DNA of 14,847 bases from Chloromonas sp. AAM2 (GCA_004335635.1 QAXH01004770.1:1-14847), one strand, 5' to 3'. Counted from the stretch's first letter, positions 1 to 9,510 are shown. Made by a program: numbers and translations. Notes: a model not told the origin generated them from the letters alone.

Positions 1-74
1 CCCGGTCTCACCCAAAAATGAAAATTCACGTGCAAAAAGTCACGTGCCAACGAACATCTGCCTCAAGTAGTTAG

Positions 75-106
75 ATATATATATATATGTAATGATGATG
101 ATGATG
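75..106. repeat. AT and ATG microsatellites
   Basis: An (AT)7 run at 75-88 is followed by an (ATG)5 run at 92-106. These are simple sequence repeats seen directly, with no gene attached to them. Confidence 0.85.
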
Positions 107-182
107 AAGACACAACTGTCCTTCTGGAGGTATCATTTCTAGGCTTATATTGTTGGCTTGGGCACATCAGCACATCAGTGTA

Positions 183-390
183 AGCATTTCCACTTTGCCG
201 TCTGTCTCTGGCCGCGAGGTTGTGACAGTGTCGAACCAGGCGGGCCCTTTGACACTGTTTGCACAGGAACTAGCATTTCCACTTTAGCTCGTGTAAAACC
301 CTGGGCATTTACACTTTGCCGTACCTGGCCACGAGGTTGTGACATTGTCAAACCAGGCGGGCCCTTTGACACTGTTTGCACAGGAATTGT
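183..390. repeat. Two-copy diverged tandem repeat, about 117-121 bp unit
   Basis: A block around 183-270 recurs at about 304-390. Shared landmarks are GCATTTMCACTTTGCCG (184 and 305), CGAGGTTGTGACA, and CCAGGCGGGCCCTTTGACAC, the last with its CGGGCCC core at 241 and 358. The offset drifts from 121 to 117 bases, so small indels have accumulated. In copy 1, ACAGTGTC and GACACTGT can pair as a short hairpin around the CGGGCCC core. A third partial copy of AGCATTTCCACTTT lies near 272. The 78-codon open frame across the block shows the duplication as repeated peptide, but nothing else suggests that it is a gene. Confidence 0.8.
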
Positions 391-418
391 TTGATGGTGC
401 AGATGGCCTGACGCCTAG

Positions 419-762
419 ATGAGCATGCCAATAGTAGTAGAAGACAAGTTGATTGTGTTCTTTGGTCCTGATGTGCTGCAGAAATTACCCGGAATCAGTT
501 TCAATGAGAACAATATTGCAGTGAGGTGCCGCACGAGATAGGTAATCAGAGCGTCCAGGAGCTGACCAGGAGCGCCACAGGGACTGCTTTCAATGAGATG
601 GGCGGCATCAAAGTCCCTCCACCGTATTATATACCCCAAGTGGCACTTGCAAGCACCTTACAAGCACCCAGCTTCCCAGTGACGCAAAACCTCCATAGAG
701 ATCAAGAATTCCAAATACTGCGATGCAGGTACAAGTATTTGTCCAAGGAGTGTACTGCATAA
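419..762 (+). other. Ambiguous open frames, possible gene remnant
   Basis: An ATG frame of 40 codons (419-541, beginning MSMPIVVEDKLIVFFGPDVL) abuts a second frame, open from 526 to 762, that contains PHEIGNQSVQELTRS and KVPPPYYIPQVAL. The two are in different phases, so a single protein would need an intron or a frameshift between about 510 and 545. The peptides look reasonably protein-like, but the codons are less GC-rich at third positions than in the clear genes of this window. I recognise no family. It could be a decayed exon pair or chance. Minus-strand frames over the same bases are equally open, so direction is uncertain. Confidence 0.15.
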
Positions 763-897
763 GCAATAGCCGCTGGGGTCGCGTGTCCGTCAGCAGAGAT
801 GCTGCTTGTTATGTGAAGCAGTTGCATGATACACCCCATCAGGTTTAAATCTCGTCCAATTCGCATAGTTGCATTCTGTGCCTTCATAAGTAGGTAA

Positions 898-1260
898 TTT
901 CTGAGCGATACCGGTATAAAACAAACTTATGGAATTTCCACAAATTGGAAGAACCACTCAGCTGGTTTTGAGGGGATCCCACACTGCGGTTTGTGGCATG
1001 GCAGACTTGACTTGTGTAGGAAGAACAAGGTCAGTCGGTTGCGCAAGCTTTCAGGGATTGATCGCTTGCTTTCTGGGATGGAGCCCACACTCCATGCCAA
1101 ACCACCATCAATGCATAACGCATCGGCACAACGAGGTGCATATGTGCACGTCCAAACACCTTCGCATAGCTCTTGCACCACACAAATGCGCTCTGACACA
1201 GCAACATGGGCAATCGACAATCTACCACATGTGGGCTCAATGCAACGTTCTTGTTTCTGA
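898..1260. other. Region open on both strands, unresolved
   Basis: On the plus strand the frame ending at the TGA at 1258-1260 is open back to 898. It reads like protein through EGIPHCGLWHGRLDLCRKNK and KLSGIDRLLSGMEP. A second plus frame has an ATG near 929 and runs to 1276. On the minus strand, 1220 down to 927 encodes a 97-codon ATG frame ending EWFFQFVEIP and a stop. No frame has a clear codon bias and no splice sites decide between them. A protein search of all three frames would settle it. At most one is real, and possibly none. Confidence 0.15.
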
Positions 1261-1670
1261 ACGCCAAGAGAAGTGAACTTGAGGGCCTCTTAAGCTGCAT
1301 CTCAGTTTGCTATGAACTGCAGATCAGGACAGTGCGAGATCAGGTAACGAGGCAAACCATCCGATCCATTCTTTAAGCTCAAACGCAATGGAGGAAGGCA
1401 GGCCCACAGACACGCGTCCAGGTGGCTGGTGAAAAGAATAACATGCTGCCAAGTTTAAAACAAGCAAGACAACAGCGGAACTGTCCATGACTCAGGGTGG
1501 ACGCTGCACTACTCATGCTTGAGTGAGATGAAATTTCTGGCTCAATCTGGCACTAGGCATGAAGCCGTGCATGAAGCCAAGTCTGGTCAGCCAGCTGTTG
1601 GGTGGAGCATCCAGATAGACATGCTTGCATGCACTGAATGCACCGCAATGCATGCAGTGAAGACTGTTGC
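1261..1670. other. Noncoding stretch, nothing identified
   Basis: No long open frame, RNA gene or repeat stands out. The left part would be downstream sequence of the ambiguous plus-strand frames. The right part would be the 3' UTR of the minus-strand small gene, but I find no minus-strand TGTAA (TTACA on plus) here. Confidence 0.4.
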
Positions 1671-1967
1671 CTAGCTGCTGAGCTGCTGTTGCTGCCTAGC
1701 TGCAGCCAGCTCTTTGCGTGCTCTGAGCTGCTCAGCTAGCGCCTGCACCCTGGTCTCAAAGGAGGGAGACACTGCCGGCAACCCCGTGCCCCTCAATTGC
1801 GGGGGCAGAGCGGCAGAGAGGCCGCGGGGCGGCAGCCGGGCCGCCTGTGTGTCCCAGCCAAGCACTGTCTTGGCCGTTTCCAGCTTCCGTTTCATCCACA
1901 GCTGTCGCCACAGGCAGAGCGGCTTGTACAGACGAGTGGGCACGGGCGGCTCATGTGCAGCGGCCAT
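1671..1967 (-). CDS. Small hypothetical protein, 98 aa
   Basis: The ATG at 1967-1965 (minus) sits in CTCAAGATGGCC, close to the volvocine start context (purine or C at the A-rich positions before ATG, GC after). The frame runs 98 codons to a stop at 1671. Codons are strongly G/C-ending, like those of the two clear genes and unlike the open frames to the left. The protein has a basic, Trp-containing N-terminal half (RLYKPLCLWRQLWMKRKLET), a Pro-rich middle, and a C-terminal segment from about residue 70 (FETRVQALAEQLRARKELAA) that should form a charged helix or coiled coil ending in poly-Gln. There is no signal peptide or membrane span. The frame stays open upstream to 2132, so an upstream start or a 5' exon is possible; AG acceptors occur before the ATG. 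I do not recognise the family. A small organellar or complex-assembly protein is only a guess. Confidence 0.55.
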   Translation of the reverse strand: MAAAHEPPVPTRLYKPLCLWRQLWMKRKLETAKTVLGWDTQAARLPPRGLSAALPPQLRGTGLPAVSPSFETRVQALAEQLRARKELAAARQQQQLSS

Positions 1968-2919
1968 CTTGAGAACGGAAAGGTTCTTCAGAGTCTGCAG
2001 CACATTGAAAAGCACATGTGTGCTGATGTGCTGGCGAGTTGATGGGCAGCTGTGACCTGCGACAGGTTGACAAGATGTCCCTGGGTGCAGACAGTGGTGC
2101 GCCCTTGACGCATCCGCCACCTGGCGCTTCATTCCCTAGATGTGGCTTGTCTGGTCGCTGGCCATGACTAATGCGCAAACCTATCAGGCTCCATGGTAAG
2201 AGGTATGCTGCTGCGTCCCATGCAGCAATACACAAGCCAAAAGGCATGCCAGCCCCCGCTGCGGATGGCGCCCGCTTCAGATTGAGGTTCAGATATGCTA
2301 ATGCAATGGCTGCAATCAGTGCAAGTTAGCTCAGAGGCAGCGTGAGAGCCAGCAGAAGAGTAGCTGTGGTCTTACATGCTACTGACACACGCACCCCTGG
2401 GTTGCAACAATCATGCATCATATGTGGCGAAACACCCATTTTGGCACCTGCATGGAGATGCCTGATTTGCGGCCCACCTGCTCTGTGTCCTTCTTGCGAT
2501 TTCGCTGCTGTGGTCCAGACAAGGGCTGTATCCCATCCCGCCCATGCCATCGCTTGCCGCCCGTATTCTTGAACACAACCAGAAGAGCTCGTGAGAAGAA
2601 CATGCGCGGCTACAAATGTCTCTCTCAAACTCTGATTGTGTGCCCCTGGCCAACGGAAATCATCTACGCATGCAGATCAGTAACGCCGGCTGCCGCCACA
2701 ACGAGCATCGGTTGTGCAACTCACCGCAGTCATAATCAGCTTGTTGGATATCAACTGCGGCAGGGCCTGCGGGGCTGCGCAGTGCGCTGCATGCAATGCC
2801 GGTTTGGCGGTTGTACGTTTTGTTGTGGCTGCACGGTTGAGCTCCTGCCTGCACATTTCTCGTAGATGTTTGAGTCACACACGAAGTAGAGCAGGACTTC
2901 TGGTTATCAGAATCAGGAC
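1968..2919. other. Intergenic region between divergent genes
   Basis: About 950 bases separate the start of the small minus-strand gene from the start of the 12-exon plus-strand gene, so promoters for both should lie here. I see no clear TATA box or operator. Open frames exist on both strands, the longest a 150-codon Cys-rich ATG frame on plus from 2413. They lack supporting codon bias and splice structure, and they overlap each other antisense, so I do not annotate them as genes. Confidence 0.45.
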
Positions 2920-5900
2920 ATGCAAGGCGCTAGCTGGGCCCAGCGCCTGAACCACAGCAGCTTGACACCACCACCACCACACAGACAGAGACACAAGGGT
3001 AAGACCACTGCTTGGCAATGCCCATGCATGGCCTGCAGTGTCAAGCATTTCTAACGTCGGATGCTTTTTGTTGGGCCAGATTCCATCTTTGGACCATGTA
3101 AGCATTGGAGTGATGCTCGCTGCCATTCCATGCATCCATGCAACTGATAAGCTAGAGTTCGAGTCATCTTTTTGCTGAATGTGCATGCTTCAGGAGTTGT
3201 GGTTATTATTGCTGCAAAAGGCTCAGGCAGTGGGCCGTTCGCAAGCGGTGGCGGGCGGGGCAAAGAAGGGCGCGGTCCAGCCGGGCCACGCAAGGAGAGC
3301 AAGCCTACTGGTGGTGGCTTTGGAGGGGGGCGGGGAAGCGGCAGCAAGCAGGCAGCGGGGGGCCGGGCGGGCGACAGTGGGGCCGGGGGCAGGGGTGCAG
3401 GCAGCAGCACAAACGGCAAGGCGGCTGCCAGCGCCCCTGTGACCCATGTGACAGGACCGTTACAAGTAGAATTGCAGGTGCGATGGCAGGAGTGGGCGCA
3501 CGTGTGTACGTGTGTGGGTGTGATGGGTATTGGTGTAGGTGTGAAGGTGCGGTGCATGTGGGTGAGATGTGAGTGAGTGTACTTTCACTTCTATATCGTC
3601 TGACAAGCCGAACAGAAGAGGCATGGCAGTATACAAATGTTGTCAATTCAGGTCAAACAAAAGATGGTCCACCCGTTCGTGTGCAACATCATCATACTCG
3701 CATTGTTAGTTGGGTAGCTTGGCCAAATTGACGGTCCCCGTCCAAGTTGTGAAGTTGCCCCTCCAAGAGTGCCTATGCTTATCTGCGTTTACTGGTTGTG
3801 ATGGTTTGCATGTGTTTAACAGTTGTTGTGGTTTGCCTGCAGGACGAGGTCACGAGCACGGAGTTCACAGAGGCACCCAGGTGAGGTGCTGGGCAGGTAG
3901 GCATTTAAATCAAATTTGAGGATCTGAACTGTGCCTAGTAAACGAGCTCAGGTCGTTTGATACCCAAAGTCACTGCATCCCATGCGTTAAAATCCGCAGT
4001 TTGGCACTGCAATTGGTTTTGACACAGGCATGTGTGTTAAGACCTGCATGGCGTGTGTGTTACGACCTGCATTGCGTGTGTGTTATGACCTGCACGGCGT
4101 GTGTGTTATGACCTGCGTGTCAGGTGGGAGACCTGGTGCAACCATGTGAGCGGCGAGTGGGTGGGCGTGTACAGCGCCTACACCCCCTGGGCAGGGCTGC
4201 CGGAGCCCGTGTGGATGGATGAGAGGGGCAAGTGAGTGTGAGGGGCAGGGCTGCCGGAGCCTGTGTGGATGGATGAGAGGGGCAAGTGAGTGTGAGGGGC
4301 AGGGCTGCCGGAGCCCGTGTGGATGGATGAGAGGGGCAAGTGAGTATGAGGGGCAGGGCTGCCGGAGCCTGTGTGGATGGATGAGAGGGGCAAGTGAGTG
4401 TGGGGGGCAGGGCTGCTGGAGCCTGGAGGGGCAGGGCTGTCGAAAGAATGCAGTGTTGCCTGCATGAGACGCGCATGAGACGCGGACTGCTGGCTCTGCC
4501 TGTTGCGCAGGTATCTTGACACGGTCCTGAGCCGCTGTCTGGAGGAGCGGGGAACGGGCGTGACGGGGGGAATGTTCGGGGGCGGCGGGCCGGAGGATTT
4601 GATGCTGCGCAGATTGGCGAGGGCTACCACCCCTGCACAGCTAAAGTGAGTGTTGGTGTAGCCGTGTGATGCTTGGCTGGGGATTGCTTTCCCACGCAAT
4701 GAGATGGATCAAGCATCAATCAGCAAGGCCATCATCTCGCTGGTTACGTGTGATGATCAGCGTAAAGTTTGGTACCGGAGCAACACACAGTATGAGGGGA
4801 AAAGTGCTACTTGGGTGTCCACGCTGTCGCGGCTGTGTAGTTAGAGCCAGTTGTCTGAGTTACGAGCCACAACAGGGCAAGCAATATGGTTAAACTGCAT
4901 TGGGGCAGTCGGTTTCCTTCCTGCCCATCGCCGAAACCAGGACGGAAACTGTCGTTTTTGGTGTAATAGTTCTGACCGGGAGAGAAAAGCTTAGAGGCGA
5001 CAACCGAGATGGCTCAAAACCCGCTGTATTTGGCCGTGCCCATGCCCGTGCCCATGCCCGTGCCGTTGTAAGATAGTGCTCCTGGCGTGCGTGTCCCCGC
5101 AGGCAGCTGGTGCTTCCCGCCACGCGCCCAGGCCAGACCCCCCCTGACGACGATGATGATGCAGGGGAAGGACAGGAGGGGGAGTCTGTTGAGGTTGAGG
5201 CCCTGACCTTCAACAGTCAGGGGGTGGTGGTGTTTGACGGGGGAAACTACTCCGCAGGCCCCGACTACATCGGTGGGTGGAAGGTGCACATGGACGTGCA
5301 TAAGCATGCACTACCTTTGCAAACCATGAATACAACTACAGGTATAGGACATGTGTGGGCCAGGTCTGCGCTGACAATTCCGCCAAGCTGCATTCCCTTG
5401 CAATGGAACCACTGACATCGTATGAAGTGCATATTGTTGATGCTTCAGTCAACAGCGGGGGGCGCAGTGCATGGTGCAATGAGCCGGTGGCCACCATGCA
5501 GTATGGGTCCATGCATGGATGCATGTGGTGCACACACAGCTAGGTGCCAGTTTCAATCAGTATTCATGCAAGAAGCCTGTGTGAATGTGAGTGGATGCAT
5601 GTGCCAGCATAAGCCATAGGTAATGCCTCTGCTGATTGTGGATTACTGGATTACCGAACACTTGCTACTGGGTCTGCAGGGCCTCCACAGTACAAGATGC
5701 TTCAGGAGGATCTGGAAGATGAAGAGGGCCAGGAGGGGGAAGAGAACGTGCAGGGGGCCGGCACTCCAGGGGGCAAGGGCACACTGCCGGGGCCAGAAGG
5801 GGAGGAGGAAGAGGAGGAGGAGCAGGGGCGGGTTGCAGCACCCACAACTACCTCCATTGTGGAGAGCTGCCTGGTACGTGTGTGTTTCGCCAGACAAGGG

Positions 5901-8826
5901 GAATTGAGGGAGTGCAGATCACATGTAGTAGATAGGGCAAAGCAGGCGAAACTGAATTGACGCGCAGAAAACGACGCGCAGGTATTGCCTTGCATATACC
6001 ATACATCACCATATCACATTGTGCGGCGCTTTCACCGACCAGCAATGGGTCGGCCCTGGGACATCCCACAGCTCTCTGCCAGTACTGTGTGCCTGACGCG
6101 CGTCTCCCCGCTCATGTGCTGCCTCAGGTTGACTGGAGCAGCCGCACGCGCATGCGCCTCAAGCTCACACTGAGGGTCGGGCACCAGCCTGACAACGAAG
6201 AGGTGGACGTGCAGGTAGGGACGAAGGGGATTGCTAGCCGGGGCACAGCCGGACAGGGTGGGATGGGCGGAGGCGAGCGGACGCATGAGGGGTTCGTGGG
6301 ATGGCAAACAAGCATGGCAAAGGGCTGGCTGGCAAGAATGGCTTGATCTCAGATACGTGAACCATCCCATTTCAGTCTTCGCCAGATCTCTAGCAGAGTG
6401 CTTGTTCGTGCTATTGGCAACACGTTGGGTTGGGGCAGCATGCACCTGGAGCCTCCTATCCCCCCCCCCCTGCCCACCTCTCTGCCCACCAATCTATCCG
6501 TCTGTCACTTATCTGTCTGCCTGCTACCCGCCTGTCTGTTCCCCTCAGGTGCTTCGTGTGTTGTTGTTCCGGGAGGTGTGGGCCGGGCCGCCCGCCCTCA
6601 CATCAACGGAGGACATCGAGGGAGCGCTGCGCAAACTAGCCACCCCTCCCGCCACGCCGACAGCCCGCACCACTAAACCAGCCACACCAGTCACACCAGC
6701 TGCCCCAGCCGCACCAGCGCCAGCCACACCAGCCAAACCAGCTGCAGCCACAGCAGCTGGTGCAGGAGCGTCACAGGCGTGGGATCCCATCAGCAGTGGA
6801 GCGGGCGCAGGCGAGGGGGACGAGGGCGGCCTCAAGGTGAAGGAGGCGCTGCGCTCCGCCACCTTCCTGCCCTGGGCGGCCCCTGAGGAGCTCAACGGAA
6901 GCTGGTCGGTTTTCACTGTCAGCGCCACGTCAATTGAGGAACAAGATATCATGACAGGTGGGACATGTGAGACCGAGGGATTGGAATAGGGTCAGGTAAG
7001 GTCGGAAAGGGCAGGGAGATCTAACGGCAGAAGCCACTTGAGGCTGAGGTCGCAAGCTGACGTTCACAATGCTGTGCAAGGAATGGAATCAAGCGCAGCC
7101 GTTTCAGGCCTCCTTGCTTGGCTGCCAGCTGGTGGATGACAGCAGGACGTGTCAGGTGGGGAATGTATCTGGATCTGCATTTCGCCGCCCATTTCACCAG
7201 CTGCATTCGGCCAAGGTCTGTTGACCATTGCTGTACATGGTCAGTGGGATTGAGGATTACAGGACAAATCAGATGCACCTGAAAAAGGGCTGCAATTCGA
7301 AGTTTCAAGAGTGGCGAGTGGCAAACAACCGCGTTCCACCAACACGGCTTCCCCCAGATTACCCTCTCGCCATGGGCATTGAACACCAGTGGATTGCATG
7401 CGCTCCGTGCAGGAGCGCCCCAGTGTGTCGCGTGCACACATGTGCCGCTGCTCATGCATGTCTCATGCGTGCGCAGGCGAGCCCATTGTCACGTGGGTGT
7501 ACCAGACCAACACAGACAAGCAGCAGTGGCATGTGCCCGAGGGTTTGCCTATGGGGGATGAGGGTGGGGCAGTGTGGCTGCCGGGAGGTGAGCCAGGGTG
7601 TGTGTGTGTGGGGGGGGGGAGGCACATTGATACCCTGAATACAATTTGCACACCCTACACACTCGCTGTCTACCTCTTGTGCATCTATTGCTCTCTCATC
7701 CTGGTAACTTCCTGGTGGCAGTCCCTGAGCACTCCCTGGTAAGAGTATCGAGGTGATTACTTGTCAGCCACCCCAGTCACGTCTGGTCCTCCTCGGCATG
7801 CCGCAGGTGTCGTCGCGACCTTCAGCATGCAGGAGTGCGCGCAGCCAGATGAGGAGCAGGAGGGGGCGGGGTCGGCCGGCACCAACGGCCGAGCCGCGGA
7901 GGCCAGGCCCCCTAGGGGTCTGAGGCTGGGCATGAGCTGGGTGCTGCCTGTGGGCAACCAGGTAGGTTCGAGCATGAAGTGCATGTATCTGTTTGCAGCA
8001 CAGAAGCCATCAATCGGGTTGTACTGCAGTCTTCCACCTTTTGCGACCCCACTGAGTTCCCTGTAATCCCAAATGCCCCGAACGTTCTCAACAATTAAAA
8101 CGTCTGTAAAACTCAAGTGACTCGCCTAAAACGCCTGTAAACATCAAGGGACTCATCTAAAAACGTCTGTAATCTACCAGTAATATGCAGTGTCTCCGCT
8201 TTTAGGCGAGTCTCTTGATATTTACAGATGCTTTTGGGCGAGTCACTTTATGATACACACGGTTATAGGCGAGTCCCTTTTATCACAGGAGACTCCGATA
8301 AAGTGCAACTGTCAGAAACGTGCCCACTTGCTAGCGGATCAGCTGCCCAGGCCAGCTGCATAGGTCCCCTCGCGTGTTACGGCGAGCAGGTGGATGAGCG
8401 TTCTGACAGTAGCTTCACCGTTTCTCATGATAGTGGCCAACACAGAACAAGCCAGCAGGTCACAAGCAGGCAAGAACAAGCAAGCATATCACAAACACAG
8501 TACGATGACATGGAAGATGTCTGCACCACGATGCCATTCACAATCAAATCAAATCATAGGCCAACCAGCAGACAGAAACAAGGTTGGTTGCTTTCAAGCA
8601 TTACTGAGATTATCCGTTGGTTTTGAACACAATCTACTGCTGGTGGAGAGACTCTTGCTGTATGCAGACGTTACATGTGCACACGTATGGCTGAGTTTTA
8701 CGGCCGTGGTGCACGTGTGTTATGCAGATTGCAAGCGTTGAGCGTGACTACGACGGCCAGGGCGTGTTGCGGGGTGTGCGGTACAGCACTGCAGTCAAGG
8801 GAGCCTGGGCGGGAGGCCGCATGTAG
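2920..8826 (+). CDS. 12-exon gene, plastid-type DUF3598/lipocalin-like protein, 622 aa
   Basis: Exons: 2920-2998, 3194-3477, 3843-3880, 4124-4231, 4511-4645, 5103-5272, 5680-5873, 6128-6214, 6549-6957, 7477-7587, 7807-7961, 8728-8826. They total 1869 bases. All introns are GT...AG and every junction is in phase. An in-frame TAG at 2887 precedes the ATG. Residues 1-26 have no Asp or Glu and are rich in Arg, His, Ser and Pro. VVVIIAAKG follows, which looks like an algal plastid transit peptide and cleavage site. Gly-rich residues 33-110 are low complexity. The conserved-looking core begins at 135 with WETWCNHVSGEWVGVYSAYT and PEPVWMDERGKY, then VEALTFNSQGVVVFDGGNYS (about 246-265). An acidic tract of Asp/Glu follows (about 283-320), then LKLTLRVG, LLFREVWAGPP, an Ala/Pro insertion (about 402-450), ELNGSWSVFTVSAT, and a C-terminal RLGMSWVLPVGNQ and VERDYDGQG. 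The GEW-G-Y opening, the FREVW segment and the closing RDY repeat-strand pattern resemble the DUF3598 calycin-type family of cyanobacteria and plastids; that match is from memory and tentative. Biochemical function is unknown. Exon 1 is the least certain exon. Confidence 0.82.
4032..4123 (+). repeat. 23-bp minisatellite (4 units) ending at a 3' splice site
   Basis: Four head-to-tail units of 23 bases contain GTGTGTTAYGACCTGC; the GACCTGC cores start at 4041, 4064, 4087 and 4110. The array fills the end of intron 3, and its last unit runs into the acceptor CAG at 4121-4123, so branch site and acceptor lie within repeated sequence. Confidence 0.9.
4189..4440 (+). repeat. 54-bp minisatellite duplicating an exon end and its splice donor
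   Basis: The unit starts GGGCAGGGCTGCCGGAGCC at 4189, 4243, 4297 and 4351 (exact 54-base period), with degenerate partial units from 4405. The first copy is the coding end of exon 4 (GLPEPVWMDERGK) plus donor GTGAGT at 4232. Copies 2-4 lie in intron 4 and each preserves the sequence GGGGCAA followed by GTGAGT, with donors at 4286, 4340 and 4394. In the gene's frame each copy reads Lys then TGA right at the donor. Open frames through the array on either strand are by-products of the periodicity. Confidence 0.95.
5033..5064 (+). repeat. 12-bp tandem repeat in intron 5
   Basis: GCCGTGCCCATG is repeated about two and a half times shortly before the intron 5 acceptor at 5101-5102. It is a short, perfect repeat. 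Confidence 0.8.
8096..8277. repeat. Inverted (fold-back) minisatellite in intron 11
   Basis: Units of about 31 bases with core GACTCGCCTAAAACGCCTG run forward at about 8096-8174 (GTGACTC at 8117, GGGACTC at 8148). They recur in reverse complement at about 8196-8277 (GGCGAGTC at 8205, 8237 and 8268). The two arms are separated by only about 20 bases, so the transcript of the 766-base last intron of the DUF3598-like gene could fold into a long imperfect hairpin. No open frame or transposase is present inside. Confidence 0.85.
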
Positions 8827-8967
8827 GACCGGCGTCCATGTGTCTGGACGTGATCTCGTACCAGCACTCCTCATCTCGTACACGTCTATCCTCAAAGGGC
8901 ACGCTTGTCATCAGGCGGCTATGATTGTGGCTGGTCAAGCTGTGGGGCAGGGTCAAGCTGGTCAGCA

Positions 8968-8988
8968 GGGTTAGGGTTAGAATTAGGG
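8968..8988 (+). repeat. Short telomere-like motif (TTAGGG type)
   Basis: The bases GGGTTAGGGTTAG then AATTAGGG contain two adjacent TTAGGG-type units and a third after a short interruption. The motif lies in the predicted 3' UTR of the 12-exon gene. It is too short to be a functional telomere. Confidence 0.6.
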
Positions 8989-9019
8989 CCGACGCCCTAC
9001 ACGCGATCATCAAATCCAA

Positions 9020-9024
9020 TGTAA
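9020..9024 (+). terminator. TGTAA polyadenylation signal
   Basis: TGTAA lies 194 bases after the stop of the 12-exon gene. TGTAA is the normal poly(A) signal in Chlamydomonas and its relatives; cleavage would be expected some 10-20 bases further on. Confidence 0.6.
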
Positions 9025-9404
9025 AGTGGGCTTGATACCGGAACGACTCGAGAGTGGGCTTGGTATCTCCAGAAGAACAGTTGTGTCTTGCCATGCCACA
9101 GCAAGGTCACTGTGCCTGATTTGCGCACGTTCTTGACTTCTGGTGCGACACTCTTAGTGTGAGCATGTCAGGCTAGCTGGGGCTGCGGTTATCGGCATGC
9201 TGAGAGACAGGTGCAAGGCTGCGATCAGTTCTAGGAGGGTTAGTAGGACATGGATCATTGTACAGATTAACTTCAAATCACCCGTTACTCACGACCTGTC
9301 GGAGAGTTGATGCACATTGTGTTAGTGTGTGCATCTTGTTCTGACCTCATGGATGGCTGCATGACCGCTGCAGCTTGCTCAAACTCACAAAGTTCTGTCA
9401 AAGG

Positions 9405-9453
9405 ACCAACCAACCAATCAATCAATCAGCCAACCAATCAATCCATCAATCAA
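9405..9453 (+). repeat. CAAT/CAAC tetranucleotide microsatellite
   Basis: An interrupted run of CAAC, CAAT and CATC units, seen directly. No coding role is apparent. Confidence 0.85.
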
Positions 9454-9510
9454 CGTCTACCGAACGGTTTTGAATCATCCCAACTCGGCGATGCGCGAGA
9501 CCAGGCGGGT

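Noticed and set aside
2413..2865. 150-codon Cys-rich plus-strand ATG frame
   Set aside because: There is no codon bias, no domain and no splice or poly(A) context; overlapping antisense frames are equally open. It is kept only as a remark under the intergenic region.
3179..3442. ATG frame of 87 codons as the start of the 12-exon gene
   Set aside because: It ends at a TGA at 3440 and cannot join exon 3, whereas the Gly-rich frame joins exons 1 and 3 in phase.
4120..4699. Long minus-strand frames encoding repeated Leu/Pro/Ser/His peptides, and a repeated Gly/Cys plus frame at 4219-4467
   Set aside because: They are translations of the 54-base minisatellite, whose period is a multiple of three and so keeps several frames open; the exon 4 splice model explains the locus.
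6545..6952. Ala/Val/Gly-rich minus-strand frame
   Set aside because: It is the antisense shadow of the Ala/Pro-rich insertion in exon 9 of the 12-exon gene.
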